Shown here: in pieces, positions 9,161 to 18,737 of the stretch
Layout of the letters: the number at the start of each line of letters is the position of its first letter
Numbering within the stretch: the stretch's first letter is position 1
Assembly (NCBI GenBank): GCA_017463225.1
Contig: JAFTPO010000045.1
Location: forward strand, 1-64,000
Reading direction: 5' to 3'
Length of the DNA: 64,000 nucleotides
DNA from: Lachnospiraceae bacterium
GTDB taxonomy: Bacteria > Bacillota > Clostridia > Lachnospirales > Lachnospiraceae
Made by a program: the position numbers and the translations under genes
The notes under the pieces: model-generated
Told to the model about the DNA's origin: nothing
The model's database searches: none
Seen by the model: only the letters and a program-made list of their open reading frames with translations

Positions 9161-9703
9161 TTACATATCCTTTCTTAACGCCTTAGCCTTAAGTCTTCGA
9201 TTAATATAAACATATAGCTTATAAACCAAAATTGTAAGCAAAGCTGTAGCTAACATCTCCGGAAGTATTATACCGAAAAAGTACGCCGAAAAATCCAATC
9301 TGTTATAAAGGGCAAAGCCTACAACATAAACAACAAAATTAAACACAAAGTCATCTAAAAGAATTATTATAAGTGGAAGCATAACGTCCTCTATCATATA
9401 ATTCTTATGGAAAAAGCCGTTAGTATAGCCAATTATCATATACAAAAACATATATGGTCCCAGCACCTCTAAGAAAAACATATCTACCAAAAAGCCGCTG
9501 AAAAAGCCTACCAGCATTCCCTCTTTTCTTCCTCTCATAAGACCGAAGGACATAGTAAGAATAAGCAATAAATTAGGACTTATACTGCTTATATCATGAA
9601 AACCAAATATAGTTGTCTGTAAAGAAAAATTAATAATAATTAAAATTCCCAGTGTAATTACTCGTCTCATATACAATATCCTTTTAAAGTCATATAGGAG
9701 CAA
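9161..9703 (-). CDS. mreD: MreD rod-shape-determining membrane protein
   Basis: A 180-aa, very hydrophobic protein with five or six membrane segments and a basic C-terminal tail. MreD signatures include the loop SPNLLLILTMSFGLMRGRKEGMLVG split across helices and the GFFSGFLVDMFF helix. MreD is a membrane partner of MreC and RodA/PBP2 in cell-wall elongation. It lies between mreC (9 bp) and the PBP2 gene (3 bp), the canonical order. Sequence conservation in this family is low, so synteny supports the call. Confidence 0.9.
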   Translation of the reverse strand: MLLYDFKRILYMRRVITLGILIIINFSLQTTIFGFHDISSISPNLLLILTMSFGLMRGRKEGMLVGFFSGFLVDMFFLEVLGPYMFLYMIIGYTNGFFHKNYMIEDVMLPLIIILLDDFVFNFVVYVVGFALYNRLDFSAYFFGIILPEMLATALLTILVYKLYVYINRRLKAKALRKDM

Positions 9704-9712
9704 TAATATCCT

Positions 9713-10576
9713 TTAATTATCCGTGTCCTGGATAAGATTTTCCTTCTCGTCTAATATAACCAAAACCTCTGTAATATTTGTAAAATCAGCTGCAGGTGTC
9801 AGCTTTGCTGTCATAGTAAGATTGTTTGTATCATAAGAAATCTCAGATACATAACCTATAATAATACCCTGGTGATATCTATCTGATATAGGCGAGGTTA
9901 CAACCTTATCTCCTACACTAACCTTTGCATCCTTATCAATATTTTTTACAATAATATAGCCCTCCTGGAAAAAGCTCAAATTACCCTCTACAGTACATAG
10001 TGCATTAGCGGGCATAACCTTAGCACTTATGCTGGAATTATCATCTATAATTCCTCTAACCTTTGAGTAGTCATCATGACATTCAATTACAAGTCCGGCT
10101 ATTCCTTCACCACACATAACATTCATGCCTTCTTTTATGCCATGGTTTGTTCCCTTATCTATATAGAACACAGAGAAAAATGATGATGAATCCTTGGCGA
10201 AAACTCTGGCCCCTGTCTTTTCATACTCAGGAAAGCTCTCATCTAAAGCATACAGCTCTCTTAACTCCTCTAACTCAGCCAGCTTGTTTTGGTAGTTTGT
10301 AATCTCTTCCTTATACATGGCAATCTCTTTCTTCAGAGCCTCATTTTCTTCATTTAATGCCTGTATCTCTTTGAAATTCTCAACCTTAGAATCTGTCCAT
10401 ATACCAATTTTGTTAATGCCCTTTTGTACCGGAGACACAATATTACCTGTTATATCTCTCACTAATTTCATCTGAGCTCCGGCAAAATATGATAACACAA
10501 GCAATATTACACATATTATCGTAAATGCCAGTAACAAATATTTAGGACTTATATCTTTTCTTCTATCATATCTCAT
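9713..10576 (-). CDS. mreC: MreC rod-shape-determining protein
   Basis: A 287-aa bitopic protein with a cytoplasmic N-terminus, a membrane helix (about 13-32), a coiled coil (about 63-108, rich in ALNEENEALKKEI-type heptads) and a C-terminal MreC beta domain with SSFFSVFYIDKGTNHGIKEGM and GLVIECHDDYSKVRGI. MreC activates PBP2 on the outer face of the membrane. Its start overlaps the radC stop by 11 bp. Unlike most Firmicutes, no mreB lies between radC and mreC. Confidence 0.93.
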   Translation of the reverse strand: MRYDRRKDISPKYLLLAFTIICVILLVLSYFAGAQMKLVRDITGNIVSPVQKGINKIGIWTDSKVENFKEIQALNEENEALKKEIAMYKEEITNYQNKLAELEELRELYALDESFPEYEKTGARVFAKDSSSFFSVFYIDKGTNHGIKEGMNVMCGEGIAGLVIECHDDYSKVRGIIDDNSSISAKVMPANALCTVEGNLSFFQEGYIIVKNIDKDAKVSVGDKVVTSPISDRYHQGIIIGYVSEISYDTNNLTMTAKLTPAADFTNITEVLVILDEKENLIQDTDN

Positions 10577-11258
10577 CTATAATTCCTCTTTCCAACATAC
10601 TAGTATAGCCACTATTACCAACTATAATGTGATCAGCAAGATTAATATCCATCAATCTGCCTGCAGTCTTAATAACCTTTGTGGACTGGATATCAGCCTG
10701 ACTAGGTATCACATTTCCTGACGGATGATTATGTATAAGTATTATATTTACAGCCTCATATTTAAGTGCCTGAATAAAAACTTCTCTGGCAGACATAAGA
10801 GACTGATTGACAGTACCCTCTGATAACAGCACCTCCTTAACAAGATGCATAGCAGAATCAAACACCATCATATAAAGCCTTTCACGGTTTATATACTTGC
10901 ATTTTTCCTGGTAATAGGATGCTATTGACTGGGGATTATCAAATGTAATATCCCTTTTTAATCGTTGTCTTACCATCCTTCTTGAAAGCTCAGAAACTGC
11001 AAGCAGCTGAGTTGCTTTTGTGTTCCCTATACCTTTTATGCTTAGCAAATCATCTCGGCTCATATAATTAAGACCGTTAAGGCCTTTATACATATGATGA
11101 TTGTTAAGCACTCTATGCGCTAAATCAATGGAGCTTGAATCCCTGGTTCCAGTCCTTATAATGGTTGCAATGAGCTCAGCATCGTTAAGAGCTTCAATAC
11201 CCAGTTCTACAGCCTTTTCATAGGGTCTTTCGCAATCCGCAATATCTCTTATTATCAT
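10566..11258 (-). CDS. radC: RadC-family JAB/MPN domain protein
   Basis: A 230-aa protein. The N-terminal helix-hairpin-helix part contains LLSIKGIGNTKATQLLAVSEL. The C-terminal JAB domain has the metal-site motif HNHPSGNVIPSQAD near residues 175-190. The historical DNA-repair role of RadC is unproven. The ATG at 11258 has an AAGGAGATTAT ribosome site, so a start five codons earlier is unlikely. It overlaps mreC by 11 bp and is 49 bp downstream of the DUF4321-like gene. Confidence 0.93.
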   Translation of the reverse strand: MIIRDIADCERPYEKAVELGIEALNDAELIATIIRTGTRDSSSIDLAHRVLNNHHMYKGLNGLNYMSRDDLLSIKGIGNTKATQLLAVSELSRRMVRQRLKRDITFDNPQSIASYYQEKCKYINRERLYMMVFDSAMHLVKEVLLSEGTVNQSLMSAREVFIQALKYEAVNIILIHNHPSGNVIPSQADIQSTKVIKTAGRLMDINLADHIIVGNSGYTSMLERGIIDEI

Positions 11259-11307
11259 ATAATCTCCTTCCACCTCTCCAAGCTGCGAAGACTATATTAA
11301 ATACTTT

Positions 11308-11568
11308 TTAAAGCTTTCTATATATTATAATTCCTATAATAATACCAATTATACTTGCAATATTTATGCTAATAGTAAGGCCAAAGGTAAGTACTAATAT
11401 TCCAAGATCTAATACCACCGGAGAAGAAAGTCCAAAGGTCTGGCCATAATTCAACCAACTTAAAAAGCTTACATTTCTACATAAATATCCTAAAAATCCA
11501 CCTAATACAATACCACTAAGCAATATTATCAGCAGTGTCCAATAATTCTTATTAGAAGCTCCAGCCAT
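11308..11568 (-). CDS. Small two-helix membrane protein, DUF4321-like
   Basis: An 86-aa protein with two hydrophobic segments (about 11-30 and 51-83) and conserved glycines in GIVLGGFLGYLCR. This pattern and the neighbourhood beside radC fit the DUF4321 family of clostridia, whose function is unknown. The ATG follows GGGAGAATCGAT. It lies between the ynbB-like gene and radC in the same transcription direction. The family call is from pattern memory, not a search. Confidence 0.65.
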   Translation of the reverse strand: MAGASNKNYWTLLIILLSGIVLGGFLGYLCRNVSFLSWLNYGQTFGLSSPVVLDLGILVLTFGLTISINIASIIGIIIGIIIYRKL

Positions 11569-11602
11569 ATCGATTCTCCCTTCAAAAAACTATCCTAATA
11601 TT

Positions 11603-12886
11603 TTACCATGTTACAAGCTCTTTTTCTACAATTTTTTGGAGTGACATCATTATACCGAACTTAGCATGCTGATAGGTAAGTCCTCCTTGGAAATACACTG
11701 CGTAAGGTTCCTTCATAGGTGCATCTGCACTGAGCTCAATAGAAGCTCCTGACACAAATGCTCCAGCAGCCATAATAACCTGACTGTCATATCCCGGCAT
11801 ATCCCAAGGTACAGGAGTAACAAAGCTATCCACAGGTGCTGCGGCCTGTATTCCCTCACAGAAAGCACAAATTAACTCAGGCTTTCCAAATTCAACCGCC
11901 TGAATAATATCATGTCTGTCTTCAGTGGCATTTGGAACAGTCTTAAAACCAAGCTTCTCATATACATTTGCTGCAAATATAGCACCCTTTAGAGCAGCTG
12001 AAGTCACAGTTGGTGCCATAAATAATCCCTGAGCTATATTTCTGGTTACACCTAGTGAAGCACCTACTTCTCTTCCTAAGCCAGGTGTAGTGAGTCTATA
12101 TGCACAATTATCTATACACTCCTTGGTTCCACATATATATCCTCCTATAGGGGCAAGTCCACCGCCAGGATTCTTAATCAAAGAGCCTACAACCATATCA
12201 GCGCCAACCTCTGAAGGCTCTATTACATCCACAAATTCACCATAACAGTTATCTACCATACAAATAACATCCGGCTTAATACCTTTTATAAAGCTTATTA
12301 CTTCACCTATTTGCTTTACGGAAAGAGTTGGTCTAACATCATAGCCCTTAGACCTCTGTATCTCTATAAGTTTAGTTTTCTCATTAATACTCTTCTTTAT
12401 ATTTTCATAATCAAAATCACCATTTGGAAGCAAATCAACCTTTTTAAAGGTAATTCCATACTCTGCAAGGGAACCCTTCGACTCTCTCACTCCTATAACA
12501 CCCTCTAAGGTATCATACACCTTTCCACATGGAGATAAAATCTCGTCACCAGGTCTCAAATTACCACCTAAGGCAACAGCCAAGGCATGTGTTCCACAAG
12601 TAATCTGTTGTCTGACAAGAGCCGCCTCAGTTTTAAATACCTTTGCATAAATATCCTCAACAGCCTCTCTTCCTGCGTCATTATAGCCATAACCGGTAGT
12701 TCCACTAAGGTGCTCCTCTGCAAAATGGCACTCCTGCATAGCCTTAATAACCTTAACCTGATTAAACTCAGTAATCTTATCTATCTCTTTAAATCTATCC
12801 TCTAACTCAAGCTCAATATCACTACAAAAATCATATACCTTAGGCGATATACCTAGCTGAATATAGTATTCTCTCAAATTATCCAT
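11603..12886 (-). CDS. Methionine gamma-lyase-like PLP enzyme (YnbB / 'aluminium resistance' family)
   Basis: A 427-aa fold-type I PLP enzyme of the Cys/Met-metabolism group. The cofactor lysine is likely in the segment VGSLIKNPGGG near residue 225. CMVDNCYGEF carries the Asp that binds the pyridine nitrogen, and TCGTHALAVAL is the N-terminal family motif. Family members are annotated as methionine gamma-lyase or aluminium resistance protein, and the substrate is not established here. The ATG at 12886 preceded by GGGAGTAGAATTTTAT is preferred over a GTG six codons upstream. It directly follows miaA (19 bp), as ynbB does in several Firmicutes. Confidence 0.88.
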   Translation of the reverse strand: MDNLREYYIQLGISPKVYDFCSDIELELEDRFKEIDKITEFNQVKVIKAMQECHFAEEHLSGTTGYGYNDAGREAVEDIYAKVFKTEAALVRQQITCGTHALAVALGGNLRPGDEILSPCGKVYDTLEGVIGVRESKGSLAEYGITFKKVDLLPNGDFDYENIKKSINEKTKLIEIQRSKGYDVRPTLSVKQIGEVISFIKGIKPDVICMVDNCYGEFVDVIEPSEVGADMVVGSLIKNPGGGLAPIGGYICGTKECIDNCAYRLTTPGLGREVGASLGVTRNIAQGLFMAPTVTSAALKGAIFAANVYEKLGFKTVPNATEDRHDIIQAVEFGKPELICAFCEGIQAAAPVDSFVTPVPWDMPGYDSQVIMAAGAFVSGASIELSADAPMKEPYAVYFQGGLTYQHAKFGIMMSLQKIVEKELVTW

Positions 12887-12905
12887 ATAAAATTCTACTC
12901 CCACT

Positions 12906-13868
12906 TTAGTTAATTATATTCCTAAACCTAAGTTCATTCATTATAAACTCAAGCTGTGAATTCTCTGTGTCTAATTCATCCTTATCAACCCAAATTACAT
13001 CTTTTTCTCTTCTAAACCATGTGAGCTGACGCTTAGCAAAATGTCTGGTGTCTCTCTTTAAGATGTAAATTGCTTCTTCAAGATTTATATCACCATCAAG
13101 ATAGCTTAATATCTCCTTATATCCTAATCCTTGCATGGATACCAAATCCTTGTGAAGCTTTAGCTCTTCCTTTAGATACCTAACCTCTTCTAATAGTCCA
13201 TTTTCCAACATAATATCTACTCTTTTATCAATCCTGTCATAGAGTTTCTGTCGGTTACAATTTAGAACAAAGTAAGCGAAATTGTAAGGAGATGACTTTG
13301 ATGACTCCTCAAGATTATGCTTGGATATAGGCTTTCCTGTCTGATGATAATACTCTAAAGCTCGAATTACTCTTTTAGTATTATTCATATGAATAGCGTC
13401 AGCAGATTCTGGATCAATCTCAGCAAGTATATTATGAAGATACTCAGGTCCCTTATCTTTTAACATATCCTTTAGGGTAGCCCTGTAACCATCATCTTCA
13501 TTTTCAACAAAATTTACATCATACAGCACAGATTGAATATAAAATCCGGTGCCACCTGCAATAATAGGCAACTTACCTCTGCTGTAAATATCTGCAATAG
13601 CTTCATCAGCCATAGCTTTAAATGTTGCTATATTAAATCCTTCCCTAGGATCTAGCACATCTATAAGATGATGTCTAACGCCATCCATCTCCTCCTCAGT
13701 AATCTTTGCGGAACCAATATCTAAATGCTTATATACCTGAATGGAATCTGCTGAGATAATTTCTCCATTTGTTCTTTTAGCAAGCTTTATGGAAAGCTCA
13801 GTTTTCCCAACTGCAGTTGGTCCGGTGAGAACTATTAACTTTTTATCTGATGAAATATTGTTATTCAT
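12906..13868 (-). CDS. miaA: tRNA dimethylallyltransferase MiaA
   Basis: A 320-aa protein with the P-loop TGPTAVGKTELS, the DSIQVY motif, the RHHLIDVLDP loop, IIAGGTGFYIQSVLY, and the C-terminal RRFAKRQxTWFRR-type sequence (here TRHFAKRQLTWFRRE). It adds a dimethylallyl group to A37 of tRNAs reading UNN codons. MiaB, which then methylthiolates the same base, is encoded 6.5 kb upstream in the same run. The ATG at 13868 has a weak GTGGTT ribosome site; a GTG four codons upstream has none. Confidence 0.96.
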   Translation of the reverse strand: MNNNISSDKKLIVLTGPTAVGKTELSIKLAKRTNGEIISADSIQVYKHLDIGSAKITEEEMDGVRHHLIDVLDPREGFNIATFKAMADEAIADIYSRGKLPIIAGGTGFYIQSVLYDVNFVENEDDGYRATLKDMLKDKGPEYLHNILAEIDPESADAIHMNNTKRVIRALEYYHQTGKPISKHNLEESSKSSPYNFAYFVLNCNRQKLYDRIDKRVDIMLENGLLEEVRYLKEELKLHKDLVSMQGLGYKEILSYLDGDINLEEAIYILKRDTRHFAKRQLTWFRREKDVIWVDKDELDTENSQLEFIMNELRFRNIIN

Positions 13869-13913
13869 AACTTTAACCACAAATAGTTAACATAATATTA
13901 TTATCGTTACCAA

Positions 13914-16058
13914 TCATAAAACTCTTTTAAATTTCTTCTCCAATTCTCTCTCACTCATAGATATAATAGTTGGTCTTCCATGAGGACAAGTGTATGGATT
14001 GTCAAGCTTAAGAAGCTGATCTATCAATGCATCTGCCTCCTGAAAGCTTATTCGCATATTTCCCTTAATAGCAGCCTTGCACGCCATAGATGAAAGCTTT
14101 CTCACAAAAACCTCATTTGACATATACCCTGCATTATCAATAAGTGAACCTACAAATTCCATAAACATATCTCTGCCATGTAATCCATAAAGATTAGATG
14201 GTACAGCATTTATCTTGAATTCATTGCCACCAAACTCAACTATATCATAGCCGAATTTCATAAACATATCATAATTATTTAGTATAGCTTCTCTTTCTGC
14301 ATAAGAAACGGTAACAACCATTGGTGGCATAAGCTGCTGTGAGTATATCTCCTTAGAATCAAGCTGTGACATAAGTTCCTCATATTTTACCTTTTCATGA
14401 GCTGCATGCTGATCCATAATATAAAGATTATTATCGTATTCTATAAGCCAATAAGTTCCAAAAACCTGTCCTATAAGTCTATGCTTAATTCTTGCCTTCT
14501 CGGATAAAAACTTATCATCAAAGAAGGTTGCTTGGGTTCCATATACTTCTTTTTCATCAACATTAATTTGAAGCTTAACCCCATCCTTTTGGGTATTTAT
14601 GGTAGTTGTTTGATGTGGTTCACTGCTTTCCTTTTGTCCTTTGTTTTCAGATACATTTGATGCCTCATATGTTACTCCATCATCCTTAAGAAGGTTAGTA
14701 ATATCTATTTTCTTGCTACCCTCAATAGTATCAACCTCTTTTTTCTCAACAGCATTAGATTTTATTTGTTGATATTTGGCATATGGTGATGAAGCATATT
14801 TGTATCCGGCCTCTTTAATAGTAGCTGTTGTTTTATAGGCAGTGGTTGATTTATCAGCAGGCTCCGCAACTTTAGTTTCTGCTTTTACATCAGTCTTATC
14901 CTGCTTCAATACTTCCTCATGCTTCTTCATCTGCTCTAATATACTGTAGGATGCAGAATACCCATCCACCTTTGTCTGTGGAGCACTTCTCTGCTTTTCA
15001 AAAGGCTCAGCAGGTCTCTCAACACTTCTAATAACATTTCCCTTTGTCTGTGAGTATTCAGCCTTAGGTATAAGCTCTTTAAACGCAAGAGCATCTCTTA
15101 CCGCCCTATTAACAGCTTCAAATAAGGCCTTCTCATTGTCATATTTAAATTCCATCTTTGTAGGATGAACATTTACATCACATTTATCTAAGGGAAGCTC
15201 TATAAAAAGCGCTGTAAACGGGAATTTATGTTGCATAACGAAGGTTTTATATCCCTCCTCTATTGCACGATTGACAATACCGCTTTTTATATATCTCCTA
15301 TTTATATAGTAATTCTCTAAACCTCTATTTCCCCTTGATAAAAATGGTTTACCAATATAACCGGATATTTTTATATCACCGGATTCATAATTTACCTCTA
15401 TTATATTCGATGTAATATCTCTTCCGAAAAGCTGATATAAAACATCCTTTAGCTTACCGTTTCCAGTGGTATCTAGCTTTGTCTGTCCATTGATGATTAA
15501 TTTAAATGCTATCTCCGGATGTGACAATGCAAGTCTTAACACCAAATCATTAATATAAGAGCCCTCAGTCATAGGAGTTTTAAGAAATTTTTTTCTGGCA
15601 GGTGTATTAAAAAACAGATTTCTGACAACAATTGTTGTTCCCTCCGGAACACCAACCTCCTTATATTCTATCTCATCACCACCATGGATTACATACTTAA
15701 CTCCTACCAAATCCTCTGCTGTCTTGGTAATCATCTCTGTCTGAGAAACCGCTGCAATAGTTGATAATGCCTCACCTCTAAAGCCTAAGGATGCTATACT
15801 ATCTAAATCAGAGGCATCATCTATCTTGCTAGTAGCATGACGCATATAAGCAGTTCTAACCTGATCCTTAGGAATTCCATCACCATTATCAGTAACTCTA
15901 ATAAATGATATTCCACCTTCTTTAATCTCCACTGTAATGGATGTGGAGTGTGCATCAATGGAATTCTCTAGAAGCTCCTTAACTACTGATGATGGTCTTT
16001 CTATAACCTCACCGGCAGCAATCTTATCTATAGTTGTCTTATCAAGCAACTTAATCAT
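13914..16058 (-). CDS. mutL: DNA mismatch repair protein MutL (with endonuclease motif)
   Basis: A 714-aa MutL. The GHKL ATPase domain shows IAAGEVIERPSSVVKELLENSIDA, DNGDGIP and ATSKI. A Lys/Glu/Thr-rich linker spans about residues 345-500. The C-terminal domain carries the metal-binding nickase motif DQHAAHEKVKYE and CPHGRP, so this MutL should nick DNA itself, as expected for a bacterium lacking MutH. It couples MutS mismatch recognition to strand excision. It follows mutS by 35 bp. Confidence 0.97.
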   Translation of the reverse strand: MIKLLDKTTIDKIAAGEVIERPSSVVKELLENSIDAHSTSITVEIKEGGISFIRVTDNGDGIPKDQVRTAYMRHATSKIDDASDLDSIASLGFRGEALSTIAAVSQTEMITKTAEDLVGVKYVIHGGDEIEYKEVGVPEGTTIVVRNLFFNTPARKKFLKTPMTEGSYINDLVLRLALSHPEIAFKLIINGQTKLDTTGNGKLKDVLYQLFGRDITSNIIEVNYESGDIKISGYIGKPFLSRGNRGLENYYINRRYIKSGIVNRAIEEGYKTFVMQHKFPFTALFIELPLDKCDVNVHPTKMEFKYDNEKALFEAVNRAVRDALAFKELIPKAEYSQTKGNVIRSVERPAEPFEKQRSAPQTKVDGYSASYSILEQMKKHEEVLKQDKTDVKAETKVAEPADKSTTAYKTTATIKEAGYKYASSPYAKYQQIKSNAVEKKEVDTIEGSKKIDITNLLKDDGVTYEASNVSENKGQKESSEPHQTTTINTQKDGVKLQINVDEKEVYGTQATFFDDKFLSEKARIKHRLIGQVFGTYWLIEYDNNLYIMDQHAAHEKVKYEELMSQLDSKEIYSQQLMPPMVVTVSYAEREAILNNYDMFMKFGYDIVEFGGNEFKINAVPSNLYGLHGRDMFMEFVGSLIDNAGYMSNEVFVRKLSSMACKAAIKGNMRISFQEADALIDQLLKLDNPYTCPHGRPTIISMSERELEKKFKRVL

Positions 16059-16093
16059 AATAATCTCCTCAGTACAAAGATATCCAAACTATA

Positions 16094-18715
16094 CTATCCT
16101 CTCAGTCGACCCTGAAGCTCCTGAAGATAAAGCATAGCCTTCATCGGTGTCATATTATCTAAATCCATACTCTTAAGCTCTGCAGCAATCTCCAACTCTA
16201 CAGGCGATGAGAACAGAGATAGCTGTTCATAGCTATTATTTTTAGAGCTTTTAAGCTCCTTAGTCTCTATATTTTTTGCTTTGCTTGCAATATCAGATTC
16301 TACAAGCTGAGCACATATTTCATTGGCTCTTTTTAAAACAATCTCTGGAACACCTGCAAGTCTTGCAACCTGTATTCCATAGCTTCTATCAGCTCCGCCC
16401 TTTATAATCTTTCTAAGGAAAACAATATTATCTCCGTCCTCCTTAATAGCTATACAGTAGTTATTTACCGCTGAAAGCTTACCTTCAAGCTCTGTAAGCT
16501 CGTGGTAATGAGTTGCAAAAAGTGTCTTAGCACCTAAAACTTCTTTGTTTGCAATATACTCAACAACTGCCCAGGCGATACTTAATCCATCAAATGTAGA
16601 GGTTCCCCTTCCAATCTCATCTAATATAAGAAGACTATTGGCAGTTGCATTTCTAAGAATATTAGCAACCTCTGTCATCTCTATCATAAATGTAGATTGT
16701 CCTGAAGCTAAATCATCTGACGCTCCAACTCTTGTAAATATTCTATCGCAGATACCTATATTAGCACTATCTGCAGGAACAAATGAACCAATTTGAGCCA
16801 TAAGAGTAATAAGAGCTGTCTGTCTCATATAAGTAGATTTACCCGCCATATTAGGTCCTGTTATAATGGATATTCTACTTTCCACATTATTTAAATAAGT
16901 ATCATTTGCTATAAAAGTGTTGGCATCTAACATTTTCTCAACTACCGGATGTCGTCCATTTTTTATATCAATTATTCCTTCCTCATTTATAACCGGTCGA
17001 ACATAATTGTTCTTCAAAGCAACTGTTGACAATGAAGCTAAAGCATCCAGTTCTGCAATATAATGAGCCATCTTTTGTACTCTTACTAAGGCTTCTCCTA
17101 TGGTGTCTCTAAGCTGTACATAGGTTTCATATTCCAATGCAAAGAGCTTATCCTCTGCTCCAAGTATTGTATTTGACAAATCATCCAGCTTGTCTGTGGT
17201 GTATCTTTCCGCATTTGCTAAAGTCTGTTTCCTAATAAAATAATCAGGCACCATACTCTTAAAGGAATTAGTAACCTCAAAATAATATCCAAATACCTTG
17301 TTATACTTAATCCTTAGATTCTTAATCCCGGTTGCTTCTCTCTCAGCATTTTCCAGCTGGGCAAGCCAATCCTTACACTCTGTTTTGGCAAGCTTAAGTC
17401 TGTCAATCTCCTCAAGATAATCGGCCTTAAAGATTCCGCCTTCCTTAATGGCTATAGGTGGCTCCTCCTCAATGGCAGCATCAAGAAGCTCAAACAAATC
17501 TACAAGCTCGTCAAAATCATCATTAATCTTCCTAAATCTATCTGCATCAAAATCAGATAAAAGGCCTCTTATATCAGGTAAATATCTAATAGAATTCTTA
17601 AACGACAGCATATCTCTAGGATTTGCTGTTTTAAGAGATATCCTGGTCATAAGTCGCTCTAAATCATAAATTGTATTTAGATACTCCTTAAGCTCCTCTC
17701 TTGAAATCATAGACTCATTCATAGCCTCAATAGAATTAAGTCTATCTTCAATCATAGCCTTATCCAGCAAAGGCTGTTCGATATATTCTCTAAGCTTTCT
17801 GGCTCCCATAGCGGTCTTTGTTTTATCCAAAACCCAAAGCAAGGAACACTTTTTTTGCTTATCACGTAATGTCTCTGTTAGCTCAAGATTCCTTCTGGTT
17901 GAGGAATCTATTATCATATATGAATCCACGGCATACATCTCAATATGACTGATATGCTTTAAAGAATTCATCTGTGTATCATAAAGATACTGAAGCATAG
18001 CACCGGATGCAACAACACACTCCGGGAAATCTCTAAGTCCAAGCACCTCTATGCTGGATATATTAAAATGTCGCTTTAATAGAATCTCACAGCTCTCTAA
18101 GTTACAGTAATGCCCCGGAGCCTCACTTATAGTTATCTTTAGCTTATCCACAGTAAGACCAATATCTATGCCTGAGCTCATAAAGGTATCCTGGTATATA
18201 ATCTCAGAGGGCTGATATTTATTAATCTCATCTATAACCTTTTCGCTGGAATTAACATGACAGGTTTTAAATATACCGGTACTTAAATCAGCAACCGCAA
18301 CACCATACATAAAATTATGATAGGATATGCACATAATATAGTTATTCTTAGATTCATCTAATATTTCCGTGGACATTTTTGTACCGGGAGTTACAATTCT
18401 AATTACCTCTCGCTTTACAAGTCCTTTGGCAAGCTTAGGATCCTCAACCTGTTCAGCTATGGCAACCTTATATCCCTTATCAATAAGTCTGTTAATATAT
18501 GTATCTGCAGCATGAAAAGGAACTCCACACATAGGCGCTCTCTCCTCAAGTCCACAATCTCTTCCGGTAAGAGTAATCTCTAATTCTTTGGACGCACAAA
18601 GGGCATCGTCAAAGAACATCTCATAAAAGTCCCCCAGACGATAAAACACTATACAATCCTTATACTTTTCTTTAGTTTCTAAATATTGCTCCATCATAGG
18701 AGATAATTTTGCCAT
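16094..18715 (-). CDS. mutS: DNA mismatch recognition protein MutS
   Basis: An 873-aa MutS of standard length. The N-terminal mismatch-binding motif is FYRLGDFYEMFFDDA with the intercalating Phe. The ATPase domain has Walker A GPNMAGKSTYMRQ near residue 615, the DDLASGQSTFMIEM signature, Walker B LLILDEIGRGTSTFDG and the ATHYHEL switch. It binds mismatches and insertion loops and recruits MutL. The ATG follows GAGGTGTAAT. It lies 22 bp downstream of the SulP transporter gene. Confidence 0.97.
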   Translation of the reverse strand: MAKLSPMMEQYLETKEKYKDCIVFYRLGDFYEMFFDDALCASKELEITLTGRDCGLEERAPMCGVPFHAADTYINRLIDKGYKVAIAEQVEDPKLAKGLVKREVIRIVTPGTKMSTEILDESKNNYIMCISYHNFMYGVAVADLSTGIFKTCHVNSSEKVIDEINKYQPSEIIYQDTFMSSGIDIGLTVDKLKITISEAPGHYCNLESCEILLKRHFNISSIEVLGLRDFPECVVASGAMLQYLYDTQMNSLKHISHIEMYAVDSYMIIDSSTRRNLELTETLRDKQKKCSLLWVLDKTKTAMGARKLREYIEQPLLDKAMIEDRLNSIEAMNESMISREELKEYLNTIYDLERLMTRISLKTANPRDMLSFKNSIRYLPDIRGLLSDFDADRFRKINDDFDELVDLFELLDAAIEEEPPIAIKEGGIFKADYLEEIDRLKLAKTECKDWLAQLENAEREATGIKNLRIKYNKVFGYYFEVTNSFKSMVPDYFIRKQTLANAERYTTDKLDDLSNTILGAEDKLFALEYETYVQLRDTIGEALVRVQKMAHYIAELDALASLSTVALKNNYVRPVINEEGIIDIKNGRHPVVEKMLDANTFIANDTYLNNVESRISIITGPNMAGKSTYMRQTALITLMAQIGSFVPADSANIGICDRIFTRVGASDDLASGQSTFMIEMTEVANILRNATANSLLILDEIGRGTSTFDGLSIAWAVVEYIANKEVLGAKTLFATHYHELTELEGKLSAVNNYCIAIKEDGDNIVFLRKIIKGGADRSYGIQVARLAGVPEIVLKRANEICAQLVESDIASKAKNIETKELKSSKNNSYEQLSLFSSPVELEIAAELKSMDLDNMTPMKAMLYLQELQGRLRG

Positions 18716-18737
18716 ATTACACCTCGATAAATCTTAT

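Noticed and set aside
14540-14960. Possible repeat region in mutL
   Set aside because: It is the Lys/Thr/Glu-rich linker of MutL; no exact tandem DNA repeat was seen.
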